Notes: generated from the sequence alone by a model not told the origin. Shown: positions 17,109-25,474, counted from the first letter of the stretch. The stretch is 64,000 nt of DNA from Cytophagales bacterium WSM2-2 (GCA_015472025.1 BNHL01000001.1:558001-622000); one strand, 5' to 3'. Numbers and translations: made by a program.

Positions 17109-17378
17109 TCAGTACCTTATTTCAAATCCGGCATATTCTGTTAAAGATCCTTCTTCAACGTGGAGATTATCGACACGTGCACGGCTTGGGCCTCGTTTAC
17201 ACCAATTAATAAATTGGGTTATTTTTTCATCCTCGGCCTCCGCTTCGATGTAGACATCACCGTTAGGTTCATTTCTAACAAATCCCTGAACTCCTAATAG
17301 ATCGGCTTGTGTCTTTGTTGATGCACGAAAATATACGCCCTGCACTTTGCCTGACACTAGAATCCGAAGATGCTTCAT
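17109..17378 (-). CDS. Acylphosphatase
   Basis: An 89-residue protein of normal family length. The phosphate-binding loop GKVQGVYFRAST contains the catalytic Arg, and the catalytic Asn is in FVRNEPNGDV; VYIEAEAEDE and the C-terminal AGFEIRY are also typical. It hydrolyses acyl phosphates such as acetyl phosphate or 1,3-bisphosphoglycerate in the cytoplasm. The stop codon directly abuts the stop of the convergent OmpA gene. It is 2 bases downstream of gapN, so it belongs to the deoC-gapN transcript; hydrolysis of 1,3-bisphosphoglycerate would fit the same metabolic node. Confidence 0.95.
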   Translation of the reverse strand: MKHLRILVSGKVQGVYFRASTKTQADLLGVQGFVRNEPNGDVYIEAEAEDEKITQFINWCKRGPSRARVDNLHVEEGSLTEYAGFEIRY

Positions 17379-17380
17379 GA

Positions 17381-18997
17381 TCAGAAAATATAATCAGTGC
17401 TTAAAAAAGCTGACTCACGGTTACGAATAATATTTCCAATAATTTTTTTGTTGTCAGCATTGATTTTTGTCGCCACTAAGGAACGAATTGAAAATGCCCG
17501 CAAAGCATCGGCTACGGACAACGTACCCTCGGCCGAATCTTTTCTTCCGTTAAATGGAAATGTATCCGGTCCACGCTGGCATTGTGTATTGATATTAATC
17601 CGTCCGACCTGGCTGGCAAATGAGTCGATCAAATGCGCAATGGTTTTTGAATCCTTTCCAAAGATGCTCAGTTGCTGCCCGAAGTTTGAATTCAATACGT
17701 ACTCAATTACTTCACTTTCATTTTCAAACGACCTCACCGGTACAACCGGCCCGAATTGTTCTTCAGAATAAACTTTCATTTTGTCATTGACAGGATAAAG
17801 AACAGCTGGATAAAAGAATGTGTTAAGAATTTTTCCGCCATCGGGATTGATAATTTTAGCACCGTGACTAACAGCATCATCGACTAAACCCTTCAGGAAA
17901 TTAGTCTTTCCCGGCTCAGGCAGTGGCGTTAGCCCAACACCCGCATCCCACGGCATTCCTGGCTTAAGTGCAGACACTGCCTCACTGAATTTCTTTAGAA
18001 ATTGGTCTGCGACATCTTTATGAACAAAAATAATTTTAATAGCAGTACACCGTTGTCCGTTGAATGACAACGAGCCGAGCACGCATTCATTTACTGCGTT
18101 GGTAATATCCGCATCCGGGAGGACGATCGCGAGGTTCTTTGCATCAAGGCCAAGCACTGCTCTTAACCGATGTGATTTCGGATGGGCTTTTTTCAATTCA
18201 TTGGCACCTTTGTTTGTTCCGATAAAAGCAAAGACATCGATCTTTCCGGTTTCCATCAAAACACCTACTGTATCACGACCTCGACCATAGATGATATTAA
18301 TCACTCCGGGAGGAAAACTGGAACGAAATGCTTCAAGCAATGGACGAATCAGCAGCACTCCATACTTGGCCGGCTTGAACACGACCGTGTTACCCATGAT
18401 AAGGGCAGGGAAAAGTGTAGTAAAGGTCTCATTGAGCGGATAATTATATGGCCCCATACACAGTGCGACACCGAGCGGCACACGTCTGATCTGACCCATA
18501 ATGCCTTGCTCCTGCACAAAGTTTGACGACCTTCTATCCAAGTCTTTCAGTGCATTAATGGTGTCAACAATGTAGTCGCACGTACGGTCAAACTCTTTCT
18601 CGGAATCTTTTTGAGTTTTCCCAATTTCCCACATCAAAAGTTTCACCACTTCCGATCTCTTCTCAATCATTTTGCTGAGAAAAATTTCCACTTGATGAAT
18701 CCGTTCCGCTACTGTCATCATCGGCCAGACCCCGTGACCTAAGTCATAGGCTTTTACTGCGGCATCGAGGGCAGCCAACGCTTCCTTCGAGGTAAGCAAT
18801 GGTGTGCTCCCAATAATTTTCTGCTGGTAGTCGCCTCCGGTCTTGGTGAACACCGGGCTACCTACCGGGCTGAGGTCGCCCTGCCATTGTAGCAACTCGC
18901 CGTTAACCAAATATTCGCGCTGGTCGATTTTGCCAGGAAGTTGAACAGATTCTGGGATGGCCGATTCATCTGGAAACAAGTTGGATAGATCAATCAT
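17381..18997 (-). CDS. gapN: NADP-dependent glyceraldehyde-3-phosphate dehydrogenase (ALDH family)
   Basis: A 538-residue aldehyde dehydrogenase close to non-phosphorylating GAPDH, which oxidises glyceraldehyde 3-phosphate directly to 3-phosphoglycerate. Seen: GPYNYPLNE, the Rossmann FIGTNKGANELKK, the catalytic Cys in SFNGQRCTA, EEQFGPVVPV and the GapN-type end QRGPDTFPFNGRKDSAEGT. The usual ALDH general-base stretch ELGGK is replaced by VLGLDAKN, so the normal Glu is missing at that spot. The start overlaps the deoC stop by 4 bases. DeoC releases glyceraldehyde 3-phosphate, so the two enzymes form a likely route from deoxyribose phosphate to lower glycolysis. Confidence 0.85.
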   Translation of the reverse strand: MIDLSNLFPDESAIPESVQLPGKIDQREYLVNGELLQWQGDLSPVGSPVFTKTGGDYQQKIIGSTPLLTSKEALAALDAAVKAYDLGHGVWPMMTVAERIHQVEIFLSKMIEKRSEVVKLLMWEIGKTQKDSEKEFDRTCDYIVDTINALKDLDRRSSNFVQEQGIMGQIRRVPLGVALCMGPYNYPLNETFTTLFPALIMGNTVVFKPAKYGVLLIRPLLEAFRSSFPPGVINIIYGRGRDTVGVLMETGKIDVFAFIGTNKGANELKKAHPKSHRLRAVLGLDAKNLAIVLPDADITNAVNECVLGSLSFNGQRCTAIKIIFVHKDVADQFLKKFSEAVSALKPGMPWDAGVGLTPLPEPGKTNFLKGLVDDAVSHGAKIINPDGGKILNTFFYPAVLYPVNDKMKVYSEEQFGPVVPVRSFENESEVIEYVLNSNFGQQLSIFGKDSKTIAHLIDSFASQVGRININTQCQRGPDTFPFNGRKDSAEGTLSVADALRAFSIRSLVATKINADNKKIIGNIIRNRESAFLSTDYIF

Positions 18998-19653
18998 GGA
19001 TTTATTTTTTGAGACTCTACAATTTTTACTCCGGATGAAGTGCCTATACGTGAGGCCCCTGCTTCAATCATCGTCATTGCCTGTTCGTATGTTTTTATTC
19101 CGCCAGATGCCTTGATACCGACCGAGGATGGCAATGTTGCTTTCATTAATTCAATATGTTCTTCGCGAGCACCAGTCGGTGCAAACCCGGTCGATGTTTT
19201 TACAAAATCTACCCCAGCATCTGCGCAAATTTTGCACGCAGTAACAATCTCCTCATCAGATAAATAAGCTGTTTCTATAATCACTTTAAGCTGCTTCTGA
19301 TGGTCGTGCGTCAGTTTGCTGCACTTGGCAATTTCTATTTTAGTCCAGGGAAGGTTCGTTTTAAAAGAGGAAATATTCCAGACCACATCGACTTCATCTG
19401 CCCCATTGTCAATGGCCCGCTTGATTTCATCCAGCTTTGTTTCGGTCATGGAATAGCCCAGTGGAAATCCCGCCACCGTGACGAGCAGAATTTTATCATT
19501 TGCGATTTCACGCTTTGCACGTTTCACCCAGAAGGGCGGCACGCAAATTCCAAGTAAATGAAATTGCCGGGCTTCCTCTACAAGGCGGTCAATGTCCTTA
19601 ATGGTAAGTGTCGGACTCAGGTTGGTGTGCTCGATATAACTTGCAATATCCAT
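18994..19653 (-). CDS. deoC: Deoxyribose-phosphate aldolase
   Basis: A 219-residue TIM-barrel class I aldolase that splits 2-deoxyribose 5-phosphate into acetaldehyde and glyceraldehyde 3-phosphate. Motifs: IEHTNLSP at the start, NGADEVDVVWN, the Schiff-base Lys in DFVKTSTGFAPTGA (about residue 150) and the second Lys in VGIKASGGIKT. Length is normal. It is the first gene of a deoC-gapN-acylphosphatase operon with 4-base and 2-base junctions. It is followed upstream by 115 bases with no recognised feature. Confidence 0.95.
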   Translation of the reverse strand: MDIASYIEHTNLSPTLTIKDIDRLVEEARQFHLLGICVPPFWVKRAKREIANDKILLVTVAGFPLGYSMTETKLDEIKRAIDNGADEVDVVWNISSFKTNLPWTKIEIAKCSKLTHDHQKQLKVIIETAYLSDEEIVTACKICADAGVDFVKTSTGFAPTGAREEHIELMKATLPSSVGIKASGGIKTYEQAMTMIEAGASRIGTSSGVKIVESQKINP

Positions 19654-19769
19654 GGGCTCACAAGTTATAAAGGTTTGATTTAAAAAAAATCAATCAGCCC
19701 CAAGTTGCCCGCCGACTTCAGGCAACAAGGGACTGCAAAAAATAGAAACAAACGATTGCGTTCAAAAAA

Positions 19770-20138
19770 TTAGTGCCTTATGCCACACTCCTTGCAATAC
19801 TTCATCTGATAAGGCAAATGTTTCTTAGGTGGATTTTTATGTCCGAAATAGAGAAAATTGGAATACTGAGGTTTCGCTAACTTCCGGAGTTTGCGTTGCT
19901 TTTCTTTCGCTACAAGTTCAATGCGCTTGTAAAACTCATATTCCGCAGAATGCTTTACGTTTGGTCTTCGAAAAAGCAAGCGCTGCTTTTTAGTAACTCT
20001 CTGTTTGTGCACAGTCTTTTGCTGCTCCAGCACTGTAGCAGGTGCACGGTCACCCAATGAATTACTTTGGCTTTTCGCCAAAAATGGCACCATCACCATG
20101 GCGATGCCAATAAAAAACCCCAGCTTTTTGTTTTGCAT
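19770..20138 (-). CDS. Small basic secreted protein, unknown
   Basis: A 122-residue protein with signal peptide MQNKKLGFFIGIAMVMVPFL ending near AKSQ. The mature part is strongly basic and rich in Lys and Arg (KKQRLLFRRPNVKHSAEYEF, EKQRKLRKLAKPQ) and ends with a Cys pair, YCKECGIRH. I do not recognise the family. The open frame continues upstream into the nuclease-like gene, but the ATG at 20138 gives the signal peptide. That ATG sits in the loop of a terminator-like hairpin. It lies 34 bases downstream of the SNase-like gene on the same strand. Confidence 0.6.
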   Translation of the reverse strand: MQNKKLGFFIGIAMVMVPFLAKSQSNSLGDRAPATVLEQQKTVHKQRVTKKQRLLFRRPNVKHSAEYEFYKRIELVAKEKQRKLRKLAKPQYSNFLYFGHKNPPKKHLPYQMKYCKECGIRH

Positions 20139-20146
20139 AGCTGGGG
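20112..20146 (-). terminator. Terminator-like hairpin around the start codon of the basic protein gene
   Basis: On the minus strand CCCCAGCT (20146-20139) pairs with AGCTGGGG (20125-20118), followed by six T (20117-20112). It lies 26 bases after the SNase-like stop, a normal place for a terminator, but the loop holds the ATG (20138) of the next gene and the T-run encodes Phe-Phe of its signal peptide. Confidence 0.55.
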
Positions 20147-20172
20147 TATAACGGTGTATCTCTGCTTTTATT

Positions 20173-20664
20173 TTACCGCGACTTCGGCTCAAGCATTGTT
20201 TGCTGCCTGCGGTAAATCCAGGGAGGTGTTGGATCAGGAGCCTTCCAAAGGCCTTTGCCTTTTTCCTTTGCTTTTTCTTTCACCAATTCTAACTCTTCAA
20301 TTGGATTACGTTCAGCAGTCCAGGCGAGGCCAGCTTCCAGCAATTCAAAACGAGGATCAATTTTGCCTTCAATCAAAATAATTCCGAGGCGTGTGCCCCA
20401 GCGATCTTTACCCTGAATCCTGACATATATCTTTTTGTCAAGAATCATTTTTTGCAAAAACTTGTGAGCCTTGTCTCCAAATTCCTGGCCCAGTTCCGGG
20501 CTGTCAATACCAAAAAGCATGATCTTGTACGATTCATTATCATCAGCCACCATTTCAATCGTATTACCATCAAGTACAGCTGTAACCTTGCCGTTGAGCT
20601 CAACTTCCGCAAAGACTGTTGTACTAAAGATCAAGCCGACAATAAAAAACGCAATTCTCTTCAT
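20173..20664 (-). CDS. Secreted staphylococcal-nuclease-like (SNase) protein
   Basis: A 163-residue protein with signal peptide MKRIAFFIVGLIFSTTVFAE and one SNase (OB-fold) domain: LNGKVTAVLDGNTIEM, LFGIDSPELGQEFGDKA, DRWGTRLGIILIEG, LLEAGLAWTA and KGKGLWKAP. In active nucleases two Arg and one Glu are needed (R35, E43, R87 in the staphylococcal enzyme). Here E43 is kept in DSPE, but the R35 position is Met (IMLFGID) and the R87 position is Thr (GTRL in place of GRxL), so catalysis is doubtful. It ends in WIYRRQQTM. It lies before the small basic protein gene. Confidence 0.82.
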   Translation of the reverse strand: MKRIAFFIVGLIFSTTVFAEVELNGKVTAVLDGNTIEMVADDNESYKIMLFGIDSPELGQEFGDKAHKFLQKMILDKKIYVRIQGKDRWGTRLGIILIEGKIDPRFELLEAGLAWTAERNPIEELELVKEKAKEKGKGLWKAPDPTPPWIYRRQQTMLEPKSR

Positions 20665-20919
20665 GCTTCTTGTTTTTTATGGATAACGTAAATATGCTTC
20701 AAGTAAGCAGCATTTCACCGACCAAATCAGCAGCCTGCTGACAGATGTAAGATTTTGAGGCGAATTTTGGAACTGGTTTTTTTGAGTGCAGAAACGGAGC
20801 TGATTCTCAAACGGTCAGTCAATCAATGATATTGCCGACAACTAGTCGAATTTGTCGATTTGATAAATTTTAGTCTAGCAAAGATTCTAAAAGTTAGTTG
20901 CTGCACTTACTTCAGATCG

Positions 20920-23900
20920 TCATTTGCAATACTGATCAATAGAATGTTTGGCTTTTGAATCGCCCAATTGCACAGCTTTCGCCCAATCCGCACATGCTTT
21001 TTCTTTTTCTTTGATCTGGTAATTAAAGTTGCCCCGTTGCTTGAAATAGGATGCATTTTTATCATCTAATTCAATCGCATCATCCATGCTTGAAACAGCA
21101 GCACCGTAATCATCAAGCTCGGCTTTACAATTGGCACGGCCAGCATGAGCAGCAGCATCCTTTGGATTCAGATTAATTACCTTATCATAATCGATCAGCG
21201 CTTTCTCAAATTCTTTATTCTCTTCCTTAATCACCGCACAATTGAAATAAACATCCGGATTTTTGGGATCAAGTGCTATGGCCTTGTCAAGGCTCTCAAG
21301 CGCTACTTTTTTATTCTCAAGGCCGAGATATGCGCGTGCGCGTTCGAGATACAAAGTCAATGTGTTTTCACCCGCCTTCATGGCCTCATCAAAATCTTTT
21401 GCTGCAAGTTGATAATCCTGCTGCTCGAGCAAACACTTTCCACGTTTAAACAGGACATCCTTATTCCTGATTCCGCCTTCCACGGCTCTATCAAAGTACT
21501 CCTGGGCCACAGGATAATTTTTGGTTTCGTAATACGACTCACCCAGTTTCTGATAAAAATTGGCATCCTGTTTCTCTGTCAATTTTTCCATCTGGCGCAT
21601 GTCCTTTATTGCTTCGGGATGTTTGCCCAATTTCAAATAAGCTTCGGCCCGGTTTTCATAAGCCCGCACATAGTCTTGTTTTTTTGCGATCGCTTTGCCA
21701 AAATCAGTAATCGCGTTGTCAAACTGCTCCTGGTTAAAATAGGATTTACCGCGATTGTTAAAAATGACGGCATCATCAATCCCCAAATTCATTGCGGTTG
21801 TGTAATCCTCCGTTGCTCCGGGAAAGTTGTTATTCCTGAAACGGGCATCCCCCCGGTGAAAAAATGCAACGGCAAGTTTCGGGTCTTTGGAGATAGCCGC
21901 ATCCAGGTCCGTCAAAGCGCCTTCAATATCTTTCGTGCTAAGTTTGCTGAAGCCACGCAGGTCAAAGGCAATAGCCTCGGCAAATCCCGAACCGATCGCT
22001 TTGTCGAAGTCAGGCAAAGCGCCTTTAAAATCTTCAGCGGAAACCTTGCAAGAACCTCGCTTGAAAAATATCTCGCCTGAGTTTTCACCTGCATCGATTG
22101 CTTTGGTAAGATCGGGTAAAGCTTTGGCATGATCTTTTAACTCAAAATAAGAATTACCTCGAGCGGTAAAGACCTGCTTATCCTTGGCTCCTGAATTGAT
22201 GGCTTTGGTAAGATCATCAATGGCCGGTTGGTAATTTTTCAGATTGTACTTCGCGATTCCCGAAAGAGCATATTCATCGACACTTGCCTGGCTCGCGGCA
22301 ATTAGAATGGCAAGATCTTCCACCACCTTCTGCCACTCATTGAGTTGAGCATTGGCAGCCGCACGATTTTTTAGCGCTTGCGGGTAGTTGAGTTTTATCT
22401 GAAGCGATTTGTCAAAATCAACAATCGATTCTTTTACCTGGCTCGAATTCAATTTTGCTTTTCCGCGATTGTTATAGATCACTTCATCATTAGCTCCAAA
22501 CGAAATTGCTTTGTCATAAGCTTCGATAGCTCCCGTGAAATTGTTGTCTTTGAATCGGCCATTTCCTGCTTGAAAATAAACTTCCTTGTTTTTGCTACCT
22601 GAGGCTATGGCCCGCTCCAGGTTGGTAAGTCCTTCCTTGGTCTTTTGTTGTTGCAAATAGGAAAAACCAAGGTCTTCCAAAACGATCACCGATGGCTGAT
22701 CTTTTTGCGCCACCTTTTCCAGGTCGGTGACAGCACTTGTATATTCTTTGGTTTCATAAAATGAAATACCTCTCTTCTCATTGATTAAAATATCTTTCTC
22801 CCCCGCCAACTCCGCTGCGTTCAGTGACTCAATGCTGCCTTTGTATTCTTTTGCATCGAACCGGAGATAGCCAAGGTATAAATTCACTTTGGAGTCTTTT
22901 GATCCTGCTTTCACTGCCTTCTCAAAAAATCCTTTTGCGGCATCGTTCTCTTTCAAATTGTATTTGGAGAGACCGAGCATGCGCAGTAACTCTGCATTTT
23001 CTCCTTCGGCAATCCTCACTTTATCCAAATCCTCAACGGCACCTTTGAAATCATTCTGAGCAAAGCGAAGTGTGCCCCGATTTGATAAAGCTTTCGTGTA
23101 TTGTGGCTTCAGTGAAATTGCTTTATCGTAATCGGCAAGCGCACCGGGTACGTCATTGCTTGATGCTTTCGCCTTACCACGGTTGTTGTAAATCACTTCG
23201 TCATTGGCGTCAATAATAATGGCCTTGTCATAAGCTGAAATAGCTCCTGCAAAATCGTTGTCTTTAAATTTCCCATTACCAACCTGGAAGTAAACATCCT
23301 TGTTTTTACTTCCGGCCATCATGGCTTTTTCAAGATAGGTTAATCCTTCTTTTGTGTTTTGCTGCTGGAGGTAAGCATAACCAAGGTCTTCTAATGAAAT
23401 GACATCGGGTTGTTCTTTCTGTGCCACTTTTAGAAGATCGGTTACTGCTCCTGCATATTCTTTCGTTTCGTAAAATGATTTTCCGCGTTTCTCATTGATA
23501 GTGATTTCTTTCTCTCCCGCAATCTCCGCGGCATTCAGCGCTTCAATACAACCTTTGTATTCTTTCGCATCAAAGCGCAGATAACCGAGGTACAAATTCA
23601 CCTTTGCATCTTTCGATCCGGCTTTCACTGTTTTTTCCAATAAAACTTTAGCCGCATCATTCTCTTTCAAATAATATTTTGAGAGACCTAACATTCGTAA
23701 TAAATCAACTGACTCTCCCTCCACGGTTTTTGTCTTATCCAGATCTTCGAATGCCCCTTTATAGTCGGCCAAATTGAATCGCGTAGTTCCGCGATTAGTG
23801 ATCGCTTTGGTATAGTCAGGTTTCATGGAGATCGCCTTATCATAATCTGCCAGTGCTCCCTGCATGTCTCCTAATGTGAATTTTGCTTTACCTCGATTAT

Positions 23901-25122
23901 TAAAAGTTATCGCATCCACCTGGGTAAATGTGACTGCCTTGTCATAATTCTTTATAGCTCCCGCGAAATCACTTTTCAGAAACTTTCCGTCACCGAGATT
24001 TTTGAATGCATCATAGTCGGAAATGCCCATGGAGACTGCTTTCTCCAGGTCGACAATTGCTTTGTCTACATCTTTTTGTTGGAATTCAGAATTCCCTTTG
24101 TACAGGAAAATTTCTTTTGTATTCGAGCCCAATGCGACTGCTCTTCCCAGCGACTCAACTGTTCCTGCATAATTTTTGATTTTGTACTGACATGTCCCCA
24201 GCTGCTCAAAGACCTCTTTGTCACTGACGCCCATCGCTACCGCAGAGGAAAGTGCTTTGGCAGCCTCTTCACAAGCATCGGTGGTGGCCAAACTCAATCC
24301 AAGCATCTTGTAAACATCCTTATCCTTTGCTCCTTTAGCGACTGCTTTATTCAACGCATCAACACATCCCTTGAAATCCTGCAAGTTGTATTTAGCAGTC
24401 CCTGTCCTTTGAAAGAGGTCCACTTCACTGCGTCCGTTCGCAATTAACTTATCGATATCTGCGCTGGCGCCTTTCCAGTCTTTTAATTGATAACGAGCAT
24501 CAGCCCGATTCTCCATTGCTTTATCGTAGTCGGCTTTTTGTTTTAATGCTTCCGTAAAATCGGCCTCTGCTCCCTGCAAATCTTTTAAATTCAATTTTGC
24601 TTTCCCTCTGTTATTGAAAAGTATCGCATCCTTCTTCCCTGCTGCTATCGCCTTATCATAACTGGTTATTGCTTCTTTGTAGTTATCGAGTTTGAATTTT
24701 GAGTTACCAAGAGCGACAAAAATATCCCCGTCCTTTGCACCCATTGTTACTGCCTTATCGAGGTCACCGGCAGCTCCGGCAAAATCATCAAGTTTGTAGC
24801 GTGCCATACCGCGGTATTCAAAAAGCTCTTCCGTGTTAATCCGTGCTTTTACAGCTTCATCAAAATCGATCTTTGCTTTTTGAAAGTCGTTGAGCATGAA
24901 AGCCGCTATTCCGCGTTTCACATAAACTTCCTTATTGGAAAAATTATTCGTGATTAGCTGTGAAAATTGAGCCGAGGCTTCGGCATAACCCCCTCCTTTC
25001 AATTTCTGCAATGCCGATTGGTAAATCACTTGCTGAATCGAATCCTGCTTTTGATTTTGAGCATTCAGGTTCAGTACCACTGCAAAGCAAATGAGGAAGA
25101 AAGTAAGCCTGGGTGAGATCAT
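20920..25122 (-). CDS. Giant secreted TPR protein
   Basis: A 1400-residue protein: signal peptide ending LNLNAQ, then almost nothing but tetratricopeptide repeats of 34 residues to the C-terminus (about 38-40 units), each close to AIxxYDKAIxxxxxDxxxxNNRGxAKxxLxxxxGA. Units are organised into larger groups; a seven-TPR block is duplicated in tandem (see repeat entry). No enzyme domain, membrane helix or sorting domain is seen; it ends in a Cys-containing capping helix (CADWAKAVQLGD, SIDQYCK). Long TPR solenoids are protein-binding scaffolds; this one should be periplasmic or surface-exposed. It is a single gene with its own promoter. Binding partner unknown. Confidence 0.88.
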   Translation of the reverse strand: MISPRLTFFLICFAVVLNLNAQNQKQDSIQQVIYQSALQKLKGGGYAEASAQFSQLITNNFSNKEVYVKRGIAAFMLNDFQKAKIDFDEAVKARINTEELFEYRGMARYKLDDFAGAAGDLDKAVTMGAKDGDIFVALGNSKFKLDNYKEAITSYDKAIAAGKKDAILFNNRGKAKLNLKDLQGAEADFTEALKQKADYDKAMENRADARYQLKDWKGASADIDKLIANGRSEVDLFQRTGTAKYNLQDFKGCVDALNKAVAKGAKDKDVYKMLGLSLATTDACEEAAKALSSAVAMGVSDKEVFEQLGTCQYKIKNYAGTVESLGRAVALGSNTKEIFLYKGNSEFQQKDVDKAIVDLEKAVSMGISDYDAFKNLGDGKFLKSDFAGAIKNYDKAVTFTQVDAITFNNRGKAKFTLGDMQGALADYDKAISMKPDYTKAITNRGTTRFNLADYKGAFEDLDKTKTVEGESVDLLRMLGLSKYYLKENDAAKVLLEKTVKAGSKDAKVNLYLGYLRFDAKEYKGCIEALNAAEIAGEKEITINEKRGKSFYETKEYAGAVTDLLKVAQKEQPDVISLEDLGYAYLQQQNTKEGLTYLEKAMMAGSKNKDVYFQVGNGKFKDNDFAGAISAYDKAIIIDANDEVIYNNRGKAKASSNDVPGALADYDKAISLKPQYTKALSNRGTLRFAQNDFKGAVEDLDKVRIAEGENAELLRMLGLSKYNLKENDAAKGFFEKAVKAGSKDSKVNLYLGYLRFDAKEYKGSIESLNAAELAGEKDILINEKRGISFYETKEYTSAVTDLEKVAQKDQPSVIVLEDLGFSYLQQQKTKEGLTNLERAIASGSKNKEVYFQAGNGRFKDNNFTGAIEAYDKAISFGANDEVIYNNRGKAKLNSSQVKESIVDFDKSLQIKLNYPQALKNRAAANAQLNEWQKVVEDLAILIAASQASVDEYALSGIAKYNLKNYQPAIDDLTKAINSGAKDKQVFTARGNSYFELKDHAKALPDLTKAIDAGENSGEIFFKRGSCKVSAEDFKGALPDFDKAIGSGFAEAIAFDLRGFSKLSTKDIEGALTDLDAAISKDPKLAVAFFHRGDARFRNNNFPGATEDYTTAMNLGIDDAVIFNNRGKSYFNQEQFDNAITDFGKAIAKKQDYVRAYENRAEAYLKLGKHPEAIKDMRQMEKLTEKQDANFYQKLGESYYETKNYPVAQEYFDRAVEGGIRNKDVLFKRGKCLLEQQDYQLAAKDFDEAMKAGENTLTLYLERARAYLGLENKKVALESLDKAIALDPKNPDVYFNCAVIKEENKEFEKALIDYDKVINLNPKDAAAHAGRANCKAELDDYGAAVSSMDDAIELDDKNASYFKQRGNFNYQIKEKEKACADWAKAVQLGDSKAKHSIDQYCK
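22540..23967 (-). repeat. 714-bp tandem duplication (seven TPR units) inside the giant TPR gene
   Basis: Two copies, 23254-23967 and 22540-23253, are head to tail with a period of exactly 714 bases = 238 codons = 7 x 34. Both encode FAGAI-type starts, GALADYDKAIS, LLRMLGLSKY, NLYLGYLRFDAKEYKG and TKEGLT in the same order. Equivalent positions checked at three anchors give the same spacing. The copies differ at many codons, so the duplication is not brand new. Confidence 0.9.
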
Positions 25123-25144
25123 GGGAATTGGTTGGTTCAGCTAC

Positions 25145-25177
25145 CAAAATTATGGATTGCGGCTCAAAAAGCACAAA
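25145..25177 (-). promoter_or_regulatory. Candidate promoter of the giant TPR gene
   Basis: Minus strand TTTG (25177-25174), 21 bases, TAATTTTG (25152-25145), then the start codon at 25122. This matches the TTTG / TAnnTTTG pattern and gives a leader of about 15-20 bases. Confidence 0.5.
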
Positions 25178-25234
25178 AAAGAAAAATCCCCATGCCTGGA
25201 AGGGACATGAGGACTTAACAGATTAAAAAATGTC

Positions 25235-25360
25235 TTATTTCCCGAAAATCTCAATCAAATAATTGATCAGTATCCAGACCGCCACTGCGAGCATCAAAAG
25301 GCCAAATACCTTTGCCCGGTGGAAATAGCCTTTTACTGATATCTGCTTGTGTCTTGCCAT
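25235..25360 (-). CDS. Tiny single-helix membrane protein 1 (41 aa)
   Basis: A 41-codon ORF: MARHKQISVKGYFHRAKVFG, then a hydrophobic helix (LLMLAVAVWILINYLIEIFG) and a final Lys. ATG start, TAA stop. The basic N-terminus predicts an N-in membrane protein. Its ATG directly abuts the stop codon of the second tiny ORF, and both have the same layout and similar helices (KVFGLLML against RLVGWILML), which makes chance unlikely. They lie between the anti-sigma factor gene and the giant TPR gene. Function unknown. Confidence 0.55.
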   Translation of the reverse strand: MARHKQISVKGYFHRAKVFGLLMLAVAVWILINYLIEIFGK

Positions 25361-25474
25361 TTACTTGAAATAGACTGACAAAATGTTCATTAGAACATAA
25401 CCCATAATTGACAACATCAATATCCAGCCAACTAAGCGGACTTTGCGATTTGCTGTCACCTGTACCGTTTTCAT
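25361..25474 (-). CDS. Tiny single-helix membrane protein 2 (37 aa)
   Basis: A 37-codon ORF starting MKTVQVTANRKVRLVGWILM and continuing with a hydrophobic helix to YFK and TAA. It has the same design as the next ORF downstream: a short basic N-terminus, a single helix and a C-terminal Lys. The two ORFs share a junction without any intergenic base (stop 25361-25363, next ATG 25360-25358), which indicates a two-gene transcript. No known family recognised. The 170 bases between it and the anti-sigma stop hold only an A/T-rich imperfect palindrome near 25612-25631. Confidence 0.5.
   Translation of the reverse strand: MKTVQVTANRKVRLVGWILMLSIMGYVLMNILSVYFK

Noticed and set aside
20665..20919. A small RNA or gene in the gap before the giant TPR gene
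   Set aside because: No ORF with plausible start, no stable hairpin with T-run and no tRNA-like structure was found in these 255 bases.
21145..22080. A 311-codon open frame antisense to the giant TPR gene
   Set aside because: It mirrors the repeat structure of the TPR gene on the other strand, has no start context or recognisable domain, and the TPR frame is clearly coding.
22540..23967. CRISPR-like or satellite repeat
   Set aside because: The repeat is in frame, codes for TPR units and has a period of 714 bases without short direct repeats and spacers.
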